A program made the position numbers and the translations under genes. A DNA stretch of 64,000 bases, taken from NCBI GenBank assembly GCA_027924645.1, contig BSBN01001687.1:2418001-2482000 (forward strand), written 5' to 3'. This DNA is from Cunninghamia lanceolata (Eukaryota; Streptophyta; Pinopsida; Cupressales; Cupressaceae). Below are positions 1 to 10,200 of this stretch, in pieces (the stretch's first letter is position 1; each line of letters starts with the position of its first letter). Below the pieces are notes generated by a model. That model was given only the letters and a program-made list of their open reading frames with translations. It searched no databases and was not told where the DNA came from.

Positions 1-615
1 CATCTATCCATTCATATTTGCATCACCACACACCGAAATGCTTGAACTCATCGATTATATATATCCGCTACATGAAATTGCATCATCTGCAGTCGGCCTT
101 AAGAAAAACTTAGAGACTTTTTAAGAACATTGTTCTGTCGGCTGAATTCATGCACAAACACCAATGCGAACCAAAACCTTTGTATCCAAGTCACCTTACA
201 TGTCAGCCAATACCATTGGATCTCATAAATTACTCAACCAACAACTTTTCCTAATCTGCACAATGATCAAACACCAAGTCAACCTGTTCTTCACTGGACT
301 GAACTGTTTAACCAGAACCCGATACTTAGATGTATGTAACTTTCAATCCCTTCATCACTGGAGGCTAAAATATTAGATTTAGGTAACCCTGACATCCCTA
401 AACATTCCCTCAGATCTGCAGCACACTAAGATTACATGTGGAGAAATGCAAACCAAGATGCTGAACCCTATCATATGCCCTGTTCCTATATATCCAGACT
501 TAGACAAATCTGCAATTTGACTTCCGGTATGATCCACTGATGAAATGCGGATGTGTAAGATTTAGTTGCCATCAATGACAACACCCGACATGCCTAGCAA
601 TGTCTCTTGCCAACA
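1..615 (-). repeat. 3' LTR of the first element, partial
   Basis: It aligns base for base with 6421-7030 with scattered substitutions. The inner edge is the complement of TGTTGGCAAGAGAC, directly preceded on the minus strand by a polypurine tract. About 490 bp of the LTR lie beyond the left end of the window. Confidence 0.85.
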
Positions 616-751
616 ATCTCCCCCTTTGGCATTGATGGTAACACTTAGTGAAAAATGACTCAGCTTTAGAACAACTCCCCCTTACTGTGTACACTTAATG
701 CTCCCCCTTAGATGAATTCCTCATTTTTCACTATTTTTCCTCTTCCCCTTT
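616..751 (-). other. Cluster of four polypurine tracts
   Basis: Read on the minus strand, purine runs of the type AAGGGGGAG occur at about 617-627, 675-683, 701-710 and 741-751. The one abutting the LTR is the expected plus-strand primer. The outermost copy is followed by sequence resembling that beside the innermost copy (CATTGGCAAAAG versus GGCATTGATGG), which suggests local duplication. Multiple purine tracts before the 3' LTR are a known habit of SIRE-type copia elements. Confidence 0.65.
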
Positions 752-856
752 GACATCATTGGCAAAAGCTAGGATCCGCATATCAAAATTCATGCAAAAA
801 TCTTATGTACATGGGTCAAAACTCTAAGTATACTTTCGCATATGAACACACAATCC

Positions 857-3800
857 TTAAGCCTTGTTCACCAACAAAAAGATATCACCAAAAATGTTTT
901 TCAACTGTGACATTTCACTATCCCAATTCTTCTTTATGCTGCCCAAAATGGATATATGCCCACTGAACAAAAATGCTTGTGATTCTGCCTTTTAAAGGTC
1001 AGTAAGATCACTAGTAGTAGAAGCAACTTGGGATTCTGCCAATAGATCATACATAGTTTCTAATTTAGGGAAAATTAGTCCCTGGAGCTCATCCAATCTG
1101 CCCAAAAATTTAACCTTTTCTTTCTCCAGATCACTCAATTCATTCCACAAACTCACTACTTGGCATTCTTTGGTAGATATAGACTTAGTTAAAGGACTAT
1201 ATGATTGAGAAATGTTAGACAATTTGAGTTCTAAGTCCTTAATCTTCTTCTCAATATCTTCAACAACTTTAGATTGGTTTAAGAAAAACTTATAAATCTC
1301 TGCTCCTTTAGATAGGGCATTTTGAATACTCTTTACACTAGTATCAAGCCTTGATCTATCATAACTAATTATTTTCTTTATTTCAGCAAACCTCTTCTCA
1401 TTAAATTCATTTTTGACTTTAACTTCTGCTGACTTCTCTAAGGTTTCAAAATGAGAACTTACAGAGTTTATCAGACTTTTCAACTGGCCGGAGGGAGATG
1501 TTGATGAGTCCTAAAATGTTGGCATGATTTTCTCTAAAATCTCATATGCAAGGCCAAGCAACTCGCTATCTTCTATATGAGACTTTAGGATTTCTTCTCT
1601 GGCCTTAGCTTGTTCAATAGAGGCCAACTTTATCTTCTGCACCAGTGATAAAGTATCAAAATTGATTGGTCCTTGTATTATATCATGATCTTCTTCAATT
1701 TGTTTATCTCTTTCCAAAATTTCTTTCACTGCTTCTGCAGTGTCTCTTGCCCAATATGATGTTATAGATTTAAGCTCTTTAGGGCCTCCATCTTCTCCCT
1801 TTTTGGAGTCAACCACATTGTCTTGCTCATCATTTTCCTTCTTTTTCTCTGCTTCTGCCTTCTCTGTATCATCATTAGAAGCATCCTTGTTTTTAACTAT
1901 CTCAGAAATATCTTCTACATTCTCTTCCGGAGGATTTGGTGTATCCTCAGTGGCAATATTATTAAATTCCTTAGCATCCAGAGTGGAGGAATCAATTTCA
2001 TCATCCGTTTCTTTTTCTTGATCTTCCTTCATCATTTCTTCATCTTCTTTATTCAATGTTTCTTCTTCCAGAATGGAGACATCATCTACTCTAGTTTGTT
2101 GCTCATTTTTCTACAGCTCTTCATCATTCAAAACTGATGCATCCTCAGTATCAACTAGTTCTTCTATAACCGCATAAAACTTATTCTTGTCCAATGCTTT
2201 CTTTAGAATTTGTTTTGTTTCTTTAACAACTTCATCTATGTCTCCAATCATCAGATTATTCATCCTTTTCTTGCTTCTGAATTCATTCTTGACTTCTTTG
2301 AGAATCTTATCTGCTTCTTTTCTGGAGATCACCGGACATAGACTGGACATTACATGTTCCCTCAGCTCCATATCCTTTGTTTTGGCAGCTTCTTTTCTTA
2401 TTTCCAGATTGTCTCTTAAACTCTTAGGAACTTCTGACAAAATCTCCACTAGTGCTTTGTTGAATACATTCAAATATTTTACAGTAGCATCCTCCAAAAT
2501 TCTTTTGTTAGCATCACTGTAATGATCATAGAATTTATTCGTTGGTTTTAGGTTTCCATCTACAGTGATTGTCTTAATGATGTCCTCCATAGAAGGAGTT
2601 GGCTTCTCAACATCAGTCTCTAATTTATGCCTCTTACTTGGCTTTTTGCTGCCGGAGGGCTTCTCCTTAGAAATTTTAACAACTTTAGTGCTTGAGGCTT
2701 TCAACTCTTTAACCTCATCATCTGAATCAATCTTTTCTTCATCCTCCTTCTCCACACTGCCATATGACCTCTTGGCCATTGCTTTTGTTCTTTTTCCTTC
2801 CTTACTGGTAGGTTTTTCTTTGGATTTCTCTGCAACAGGAAAAGGTGATGCACTGGAGGTTGAACTAGAACTCCTAGTAGTCCTTGACTTAGCAGGAGGT
2901 TTTGTCAAAACACTTCCTTGTTCCCTGTCCTGCTTCTCCTTCTCAGCTTTCTCTGTTCTTTCCCTGAATTGCCTCATAGCTTCCTTAGTAAGGCCTAGAT
3001 TCTCAGCCAACTGTTCAACTTCTTTTCTCATGCTCCTTTTGATTTCAAGAGCCTTGAATTCAAAATGCAATTTTTGAGAGATTTCTTCATAAGTTCCAAA
3101 TCTTTCTTCAGTCGGATCCCTAGGTTGACTTAACAAATGTTGTGCATATAGTTCCAACACACGTCCATCCACTGCATACCCCATGGGCATGATCCACACA
3201 ACTCTGGGCTCTACTACTTCCATTTTGCATTGATCCACTGTAACCATGAAACATATGGTATCCTTGTATTTTTTAACCACAGACTTGGGTATTCTATCCC
3301 TAGCTTGCATCATACTCTGGAAGTTTTTGAAGAATCCCCACAGTGCAGTCTTTTGTGCATCATAACTACCCAAAAAACTCAACTGATTCCTAATTTGGAC
3401 TGCTGCTGGTTTGTCATTTGACCAATAGATATTCTTGTTTCTCAGAAGCTCACTCAAGAAATAAAAGAAAAGACACAAAATCAGTGTACCATATTTGAAT
3501 GGGTACTTTTTGTCCTTCTTTATCTTGCTTAGGTTCTCCATGAGCTGATTTAGCAACAGTTCATAGAGATCATAGTCTGCATTTTCTTTTACCATCTGAT
3601 ATGTAGTATAGATGGCTATTCTAGACACTAAATTTTCTCTACTAGAGTAATATATTATGAATCCTATAACCATTGATGTGAATCTGACCCCATGATCCTC
3701 TATGTCATTTATAGTCATGTCTCTCTTATCAAATTTTGACTTGATTGCCTCTGTGACTTCTTGATTCTTCATAGCCTTCAACTGAGGCAGAGTACTAGTT

Positions 3801-4192
3801 GAATTTAGTCTTGTAACTGCCCTTATTTCATCCTTTGTGATTTTGAATAGATGATTCAACCATAGAAACTCATCATGGATACGGCTCAAGACATACTGGA
3901 CCCACTCGTCCTCTGCGAAGTTTGAAAACTCAACAAATTGTATGAATTTCTTGTCTTCCAATGCTATATATTCTGGTTTGAGCTCTAAATCATCATCTGT
4001 CAAGTGATTCATGAATAATTCACCAAACCTTAAACTGCCATGTTCTTCTAGAGGTGCGTGAATGTAAGCCCTAATGTCCTCTGTGTGAAGAACTCCATAT
4101 GGAACCCCAAAAAATGCTCCCATCGGATCGACTTCAGTGGATTTGAAGGGGTGCTTTTTAAACATTGGCCTAGGTCGCTCAATGATATTCAC
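857..4192 (-). pseudogene. 1111-codon accessory frame of unknown function (helical N-terminus, disordered middle, coiled coil)
   Basis: One continuous minus-strand frame with no frameshift is broken by three stops: TAG at 2113-2111, TAG at 1513-1511 and TAA at 994-992. It ends at TAA 859-857. The first codon of the open stretch is GTG; the first ATG is at 4165. Residues about 1-400 look globular and helical, with a hydrophobic stretch near residues 230-245 (LILCLFFYFLSELL). Residues about 410-560 are rich in Lys, Glu and Ser with nuclear-signal-like basic clusters (KRTKAMAKR, KPSKRHK). Residues about 560-690 are charged helix, 690-860 are very acidic, and the rest predicts coiled coil. No Cys/His knuckle, DDE, YxDD or protease motif is present. 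It sits where pol would be, but is not pol. A distant relation to plant-mobile-domain-like proteins is possible and untested. Confidence 0.7.
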
Positions 4193-4748
4193 AACCAGAG
4201 GTGTAGCTATTTCAAAAAGATCACAAGTTCAAAGCTTTACAGAAAAATACCTTTTTTCTCCATGGGATTAGGGTTAGCTGATGAATTTGCTTGTCACACT
4301 TCGAATCTTTGAAATCTCAGCTCAAGCATACTTCTTCTTGTTTTCTTCAAATGTAAAGTGATTCAAATGATGAATGAATGACTTTTTATGCTCAACAAAA
4401 CCTAATTCGCCATTGTAATAAATGCTCTTCCCTAATACATCTGGTTACACTGTTTCTGCATATAGTCAATCTTCAATTGATCCACAATCAATTGCATTAG
4501 CTTCTTTTCTTCCAGAAATTGCTTTAATAGATTTGAAATAGGCTTATTTATCTTCATTCATCATGCCAGATTCAAGCACCCACTTACTGGTGGGGGGAAT
4601 TAGATTTTCAATGCAGCTCCTCCTGAGCTAGAGCTCCTGATTCAATTCTCAGAGGAATTATCAGCACCGGATTTCGGTGTGGATCCATTGTCAACATTCA
4701 TTTCACCTTTCTTCACCCATGTTTTGTTTATTTCATTCTGGATCTCAT
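4193..4748 (-). other. Spacer between gag-like and accessory frames
   Basis: All three minus-strand frames are closed by several stops. It may hold decayed coding sequence or an untranslated leader for the accessory frame. No domain is recognisable. Confidence 0.5.
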
Positions 4749-5856
4749 TCACATCAACTTTGCCCTTGCCTTTGTCCTACTTCTGCTCTGTTTTTCCTTT
4801 ACTTGCCTATGAGTTCTCCTTTTGCTTCTGCAAAATCTAGCAATGTGTCTGGATTTGTTGCAGTTGAAACACATAATCTTATTTTTTTTGATAATTACAT
4901 GTTGGAGCAAGTTTAAATCTGCATTGAATTGTAATATGCCCAAACTTATTGCAAGTTAGACATCTTCCATTGAACACTTGTTTGTTCGTAGGAGGATTCC
5001 TTGATTCACTTATGCATTCCTCAGCCTTATGACCTATCTTTTTGCAATTAAAGAATTGACCAGAGAAAGATGATGCATTTTGATTTACTTTACTTCTGCA
5101 TTGATTAGCTTTATGACCATACTTATTACATTTGAAACAATTTCCATTGAAAGATGGATACCTTTGAGCATTAGGTTGTCTTACCGGAGGTCTTCTAGGA
5201 TTCCTTCTTTGATTTCTTCCTTTAGGATTTCTTTGACCGGATCTAGAGCTTTCACCTTTCTCAAATCCTAGACCATGCTTATCATTTGCCTTCTTTTGAC
5301 TATTAAGCAATACCTCAAGTTTAGCTGACCTTATCTTGATTTTTTCTTTATATTCATTTGCAACTTCTAGGTCATGTTTGAGAATGACAATTTGTCTTTC
5401 AAGTTCTTCCTCATTGTCCCGAGTTTCTTGTAGATCATATTCTAGATGACCAATTATTCTGTTCAACCTACAACACTCTTCTATTCTTTCTTTCAGAGAC
5501 TAATTTAGTTTTTCCTTAGTCTTCTTCCTTTCCTCAATTTCCTTGGTTAGTCTTATCACCCCGGATTCCATCTCATGTTTTAGGACAACTTCTTTTGCTA
5601 GTTTCTCGCATTTCTTTGTCTTCTCCTTCAGGGCCTCATCCATGTCATTGTCTTCATTCTCATTTGCTAGTTGAAGAATTAGCTGTTTCCTCTTTTCATT
5701 AGATTTGCTTAGTTGTCCTTTTAAGGTCTCAATGAAATCTTCAGCATCTTTAAGGTTCTCTTGCAGATCTTTGATTTTTGCTCTGGACAGATCAAGGTCA
5801 TCTAGGGCTACTTGAAGTTGTTGATTGATACCATTAGAGTGCTTGAATGAACCCAT
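4749..5856 (-). pseudogene. gag: Gag-like nucleic-acid-binding protein with coiled coil and four zinc knuckles
   Basis: The first ATG (5856) lies about 70 bases after the LTR. Residues 1-200 are a long charged coiled coil, followed by a basic Arg/Pro/Asn stretch (near RNPKGRNQRRNPRRPP) and then CCHC knuckles. Knuckle 1 is CFKCNKYGHKANQC. Knuckle 2 has lost its first Cys (FFNCKKIGHKAEEC). Knuckle 3 is CLTCNKFGHITIQC. Knuckle 4 is CFNCNKSRHIARFC and lies in another frame after an A8 run at about 4882-4889, so a length change in that run is the likely break. An in-frame TAG at 5502-5500 interrupts the coiled coil. There is no copia capsid (UBN2-type) domain. The knuckles argue for RNA binding; the rest is inference. 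Confidence 0.7.
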
Positions 5857-5910
5857 TGAAAACACCTTCCCAGATCTTCCTCAAGTTGTTAAACTTCTTC
5901 TAAGGAACTT

Positions 5911-5924
5911 GGCTCTAATACCAA
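5911..5924 (-). other. Primer-binding site, initiator Met tRNA type
   Basis: The minus strand reads TTGGTATTAGAGCC just inside the 5' LTR end (CAACA). It matches the usual plant copia primer site TGGTATCAGAGC with one substitution in the core. Confidence 0.8.
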
Positions 5925-5925
5925 T

Positions 5926-7030
5926 TGTTGAAATTAAGGAACACTGAGAGGGGGGGGGGGTGAATCAGTGTTCTACAAAACTTATTCTTTGTTCCTTTAT
6001 TAATTTACCACATACATCCAAAAGAAAGAAGCATGAACACAAGAATAGAAACAACAAGATCACAACACATGAACACTAGGATTTTTACGTGGAAACCCGG
6101 TTAAGGGAAAAACCACAGTGGGGGTTAACTCACAAGAATTTATACTCTATTAAAAGTATTACAAATGGGAAGGCACATGCCTTTGGGCACACTGCCCAGA
6201 GCTCACTGCTCAAAGGAGGCTCATTGCCTACATAATTAATTACAAAAGTTCATTGAATTAATTGAACTAAAGAATAGCATCTAATAATGACAAATTACAG
6301 TTTCGGTTGAGCTCAATACACTAACTTTGCACACTTCATCTCTCTCTACCCTGTTTCACTGTTCTGCCATGATCCGAAGCTTAGATCTCTTTATTTCGCA
6401 CTTGATATTGCTCTTCTTCACATCTATCCATTCATATTTGCATCACCACACACCGAAATGCTCAAACTCATTGATTATATATATCCGCTACATGAAATTG
6501 CATCATCTACAGTCGGCCTTAAGAAAAACTTAGAGACTTTTTAAGAGCATTGTTTTGTCAACTAAATTCATGCACAAATACCAATGTAGACCAAAACATC
6601 TGTATCCAAGTCACCTTACATGTCGGCCAATACCATTGGATCTCACAAATTACTCAACCAACAACTTTTCCTAATCCACACAATGATCAAACACCGAGTC
6701 GACTTGTTCTTCACTGGATTGAACTATTTAACCAGAACCAGATACTTAGATGCATGTAACTTTGAATCCCTTCATCACCGGAGGCTAAAATATCAAATTT
6801 AGGTAGCCCTGACATCCCTAAACATTTCCTTTGATCCGCAACACAATATGATTACCTGTGGAGAAATGCGGACCAGGACCTTGTCATATGCCCTGTTCTT
6901 GTCTATCCAGACTTAGACAAATCTATAATTGGACTTCCGGTATGATCCACTGATGAAATGCATGTGTAAGATAGATTTAGTTGCCATCAATGACAACACC
7001 TGACATGCCTAACAATGTCTCTTGCCAACA
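5926..7030 (-). repeat. 5' LTR of the first element (1105 bp)
   Basis: On the minus strand it begins TGTTGGCAAGAG at 7030 and ends TTCAACA at 5926. The distal 610 bp match bases 1-615. It contains a G10 homopolymer at about 5949-5958 and a TATATATA stretch near 6476-6483 that could serve as promoter AT-box. Confidence 0.85.
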
Positions 7031-8960
7031 TATATAAGGTAAGTTGTCTGCTTTAGATGCTAGCAAAGTGTGTTTGTAAAGCTTGAAATCTATTGCAATC
7101 ATTTAATTCCTCTGTGGGGGCGGGGATGACGTATTTCTTGAAGAGATTACACATCCTCTCATTTTCTAAAAGTCCTCAGTGGAGGTGGGGCGGATCTAAG
7201 ACTATCCTAACCCGTAAGCATGTCTTCAACGATTGTTGTGGCGAAGCGCAATCGACGGTGTGTGCCTATAATGTGTCTGAGATGGCTGCAAACCTAGCAA
7301 TAGGTTTCTTCCATCAGTTCTCTGTCATGTTTTCTCCATGTCTTCTATGTGTGTGTATGGTGTGTTTGTTCCCAAGCATAGTTTCAAGATTGATGGCGAT
7401 GAGCTCTTCCTATGCTTTGGGATTTGTATGGCGTGTTTGTTCTCAAGTGTAGTTTCAAGACTGGTGGAGATGAGCTCCTCCTACACTTTGAGATTTGTTT
7501 GGCATGTCTGTTGCCCCTTATGCAGTTTCAAGACTATTGGTGATGAGCTCCTCCTGCATTTGGGTTGTGTGTTTACTTTCCTTGTACTTGCATTTGTATT
7601 TCATATATATGAGAAAACGAAAAAAAGAAATAATAACTGCATTCACTGTGTTTTGCGTGTCTTCAATGTTGTCTTCTCCACATTTTGCGTGACTGTAACT
7701 GTTTTCTTCATGTTTTGCGTGCTTGTTACTATCTTCAATGTGTTTGGCGTGTCTTCACCATGCTTGGCGTGTTTACTGTGTTTGTCGACCGTACTTTAAT
7801 GCATGTATTGGCCTTGCGTTTATACATACATTAAAGTGGGGGCTAAATGTTATGTCAGAAAATGTCCCCTTGGGGGCTTTTCCCTCTGAAGGTTTAGCTC
7901 CTGAGTCTTTAGAATGCATTTAGAGCATCTTGCATTTTGACTCTCGATGAGAAAACCCTGAAGTCTTATGGCAAATAGGACCTAGGGGGTACTATTTTAA
8001 TGATCACTGGACAAAAATTAGGGGGTGGACTTGGGCGCTAGCGCCCTAGTCCTACCCTATTTTGGGTCTGCCCTAAATTTAAATGTTAGTTTTATAATAG
8101 TTATTTAGGTCCTATGCTGACATCTCAAGTTTGAATTACAAAATTCTTAGCAGGAATCTTTGTAGTTGCATATATAAGCATGTTTAGGTTTTCATTTGTA
8201 AACTAGAAGATGATTGCAAACTTTATGTATTTTTGTGATTTCAAGATATTCATTGTTGCATAGCAGAGCATTGATATTGTGTTTGTGTTTGCAGATTTGA
8301 CATCATCTTCTCATGTGATTGAAGAGCCTTCATTTATGTGCTACACTTCAAGGTGATATCTATTGTGTTTTTGATCATTTATCATTTGGATTTTTGCCTC
8401 TATCTCACCGAGATATGCACTCTTATATGACAGCAGTGTTCAGAAGTCTTGAATGTCTCTCTAGGGCTTGACTAAGGCAAGCCTCTAAACACCACAACAC
8501 CCTTCCACACTCCTTTGTGATTGCAGGTTACAGGTACCGAGTTTCATAGAGTGGAGTTGCAGAAAGGAGGTTGCAGACATCAAGGATTCAGGATCTGAAA
8601 GAAATAGGACAACGGTGAACATTTCGGGACAAGGGTGCTAGTGCCAGTGTCCTCCATCTTTTCTGGGGTAGAAATAGAAGATACAGTGTAGATCAGTGTT
8701 AGAAGGAGATATAGATTTCGTGACGAAAAACTATACCTTGGACTAGGGCGCTAGTGCCAATGTCCCTGACTATTCCGTATTCTAGATTTCAAAAAATGAG
8801 TTAATAATCTCTATCCTTCACCTTGGTCTGAAAGGATTTACCATAATTCATTAATTTGCTTACTATTTTGCTTATTTAAGGTTTTAAGAGTAATTGAGCA
8901 TTAAATTGAGACATTGTTTGATACATCTGAACTTCTGCATCATTCCAAGTGGTAGCCCAA
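7031..8960 (+). mobile_element. Decayed 3' end of a plus-strand Ty3/gypsy-like element
   Basis: The purine tract TAAAGTGGGGGCTAAA at about 7832-7847 is directly followed by TGTTATGTCAG, the expected start of a 3' LTR. The same tract precedes the 3' LTR of the gypsy relic at 41908. The LTR shares with that relic the hairpin GGGCTTG...CAAGCC (8464-8483 here). Upstream, 7093-7830 has open but unrecognisable frames and tandem repeats. No pol domain is left. The outer end of the LTR is not defined because there is no second copy. Confidence 0.45.
7381..7560. repeat. About 72-bp tandem repeat, 2.5 copies
   Basis: Units start at 7381, 7452 and 7525, each beginning GTTTCAAGA and containing GATGAGCTC. 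Spacing is 71 and 73 bases. A looser run of TTTTGCGTG-type units follows at 7640-7770. Confidence 0.8.
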
Positions 8961-9082
8961 CCTAATAGGTGATTTCTCTTGCTTAGTGGAGATTCAACTC
9001 GGTTGATATGCCCTTGAATGTTTGGTGAGAAGAGAGGATTTGCCTTTGAAACTTAAACTAAAACATTTCCCCCCCTTTAACC
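8800..9082 (-). repeat. Purine tract and inner edge of a 3' LTR
   Basis: The minus strand reads TTAAAGGGGGGAAA (9082-9066) followed by TGTTTTAG, a purine tract and LTR start in the right place downstream of the pol fragment. The far end of the LTR could not be located, so the left coordinate is nominal. Confidence 0.4.
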
Positions 9083-10200
9083 CTAAACAGAAAGAAAGGG
9101 GAATTAGCTTACCAGAAGGATGAACTAGTATTACACCAGCTTCAGAGCCAATTCTACACCTTGATCCATCAAAGAATAATTTCCATGGATGATCAACATC
9201 CAAATATAGGATATGGTCATCAGGGAAAGAATCTTGATTAGGAATAACAAAGGGGGAGGGAGCATCGACCAAATGGTTTGCTAATTCTCGTCCTTTGATT
9301 ATCTTTTGGGAGACAAATTTAAGGTCAAATTTAGTTAGCAACATTACCCATTTAACCAAACAACCTGACAAATTTGTTTTAGAAAAAATATGCTTGAGTG
9401 GATAAAGTTTTATAATAAAATGTGTTTCAACATAGAGAAGGTAATTTCTCAGCTTGTGCATCATAAATACCAAAGAGAGACACCGTTTCTCTAGTGTTGA
9501 ATAATGGATTTCATAATCTAGTAAGGTTTGGTTGATGTAATACACAACACATTCCTTTCCATCATCATCATGCTATGCTAATAGGGTAGCTAAATCATGG
9601 GATGATGCAGATGTGTAAAGAAGAAAATGATGCCCAATAATATCTGGCATTAGAATAGGAGGATTCTCCAAATAGCTCTTGAGATCATTGAAGGATTTTT
9701 TGGAATTCTCATTCTAGTTGAAACAAAATTCTTTTTAAGAATGTGTGCAAAGTGAAGAGAGCAATCTATCAATTGTGAAATGAATTGATGAATAGCTTGA
9801 ATTTTTCCCTGGAGACTACGGAGTTTAGAAATATTCTTTGGAGGTGGCATATTCACAATAGCATCAATCTTGCTCATATCCACCTCGATGTACCATGATG
9901 CGAAACAATAAATCCCAAGAGTTTACCACTATCTACTCCAAAGACACACTTATGAGGATTTGATCTCATGCTGTAAAGGCGAATACGTTTAAAGATATGA
10001 TGAAGGCTTTATCCATGATCTTGGCACAACATAGATTTAGTCAATATATCATCGATGTAATCCTCTAATCTATTGTGAATAAAGTCATGAAAGATGAGAA
10101 TCATTGCGCTTTGGAAAGTTGCACTAGCTTTCTTTAATCCAAACAACATGACCACATAACAAAAATTATATAGCTGAAAGAGGTCCATGGCCTTCTTTCT
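9066..10200 (-). pseudogene. pol: Ty3/gypsy pol fragment: RT end, RNase H and start of a second RNase H
   Basis: Reading down from about 10200 on the minus strand there are RT remnants (AMILIFHDFIHNRLEDYIDD, matching the YxDD region) and then the tether/RNase H part with LRSLQGKIQAIHQFIS. The gypsy RNase H follows (YSTLEKRCLSLVF, LVKWVMLLTKFDL), and at about 9200-9110 the start of a second RNase H (WKLFFDGSRCRIGSEAGVILV). The order gypsy RNase H then archaeal-type RNase H is the common Tat-clade order. The second domain is cut about 35 residues in, straight into a purine tract, so its end and all of integrase are deleted. Several stops and frameshifts separate the pieces. Confidence 0.75.

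Larger units (their letters stand above)
1..7030 (-). mobile_element. Non-autonomous Ty1/copia-like LTR retrotransposon, cut by the window edge
   Basis: Bases 1-615 and the sequence ending at 7030 are near-identical direct repeats and form the two LTRs; the left LTR is incomplete because the window starts inside it. On the minus strand the order is 5' LTR (7030-5926), a primer site matching initiator Met tRNA, a gag-like frame, a large accessory frame, a purine-tract cluster and the 3' LTR. LTRs begin TGTTGG and end CA. The terminus, with AAAGGGGGAGAT directly before TGTTGG, resembles SIRE/Maximus copia elements. No capsid domain, protease, integrase or reverse transcriptase can be seen, so the copy would need proteins from elsewhere. 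The right flank after 7030 is TATAT; the left target repeat lies outside the window. Lineage assignment is by terminal motifs only. Confidence 0.75.

Noticed and set aside
1740..3077. Long plus-strand open stretches opposite the accessory frame, Ser/Leu/Phe-rich
   Set aside because: They are the complement of the Lys/Glu-rich minus-strand frame; composition is a mirror artefact and no domain is visible.
7093..7799. Overlapping plus-strand frames rich in Val, Cys and Phe
   Set aside because: They arise from tandem repeats upstream of an LTR; no conserved motif, and three frames are open alike.
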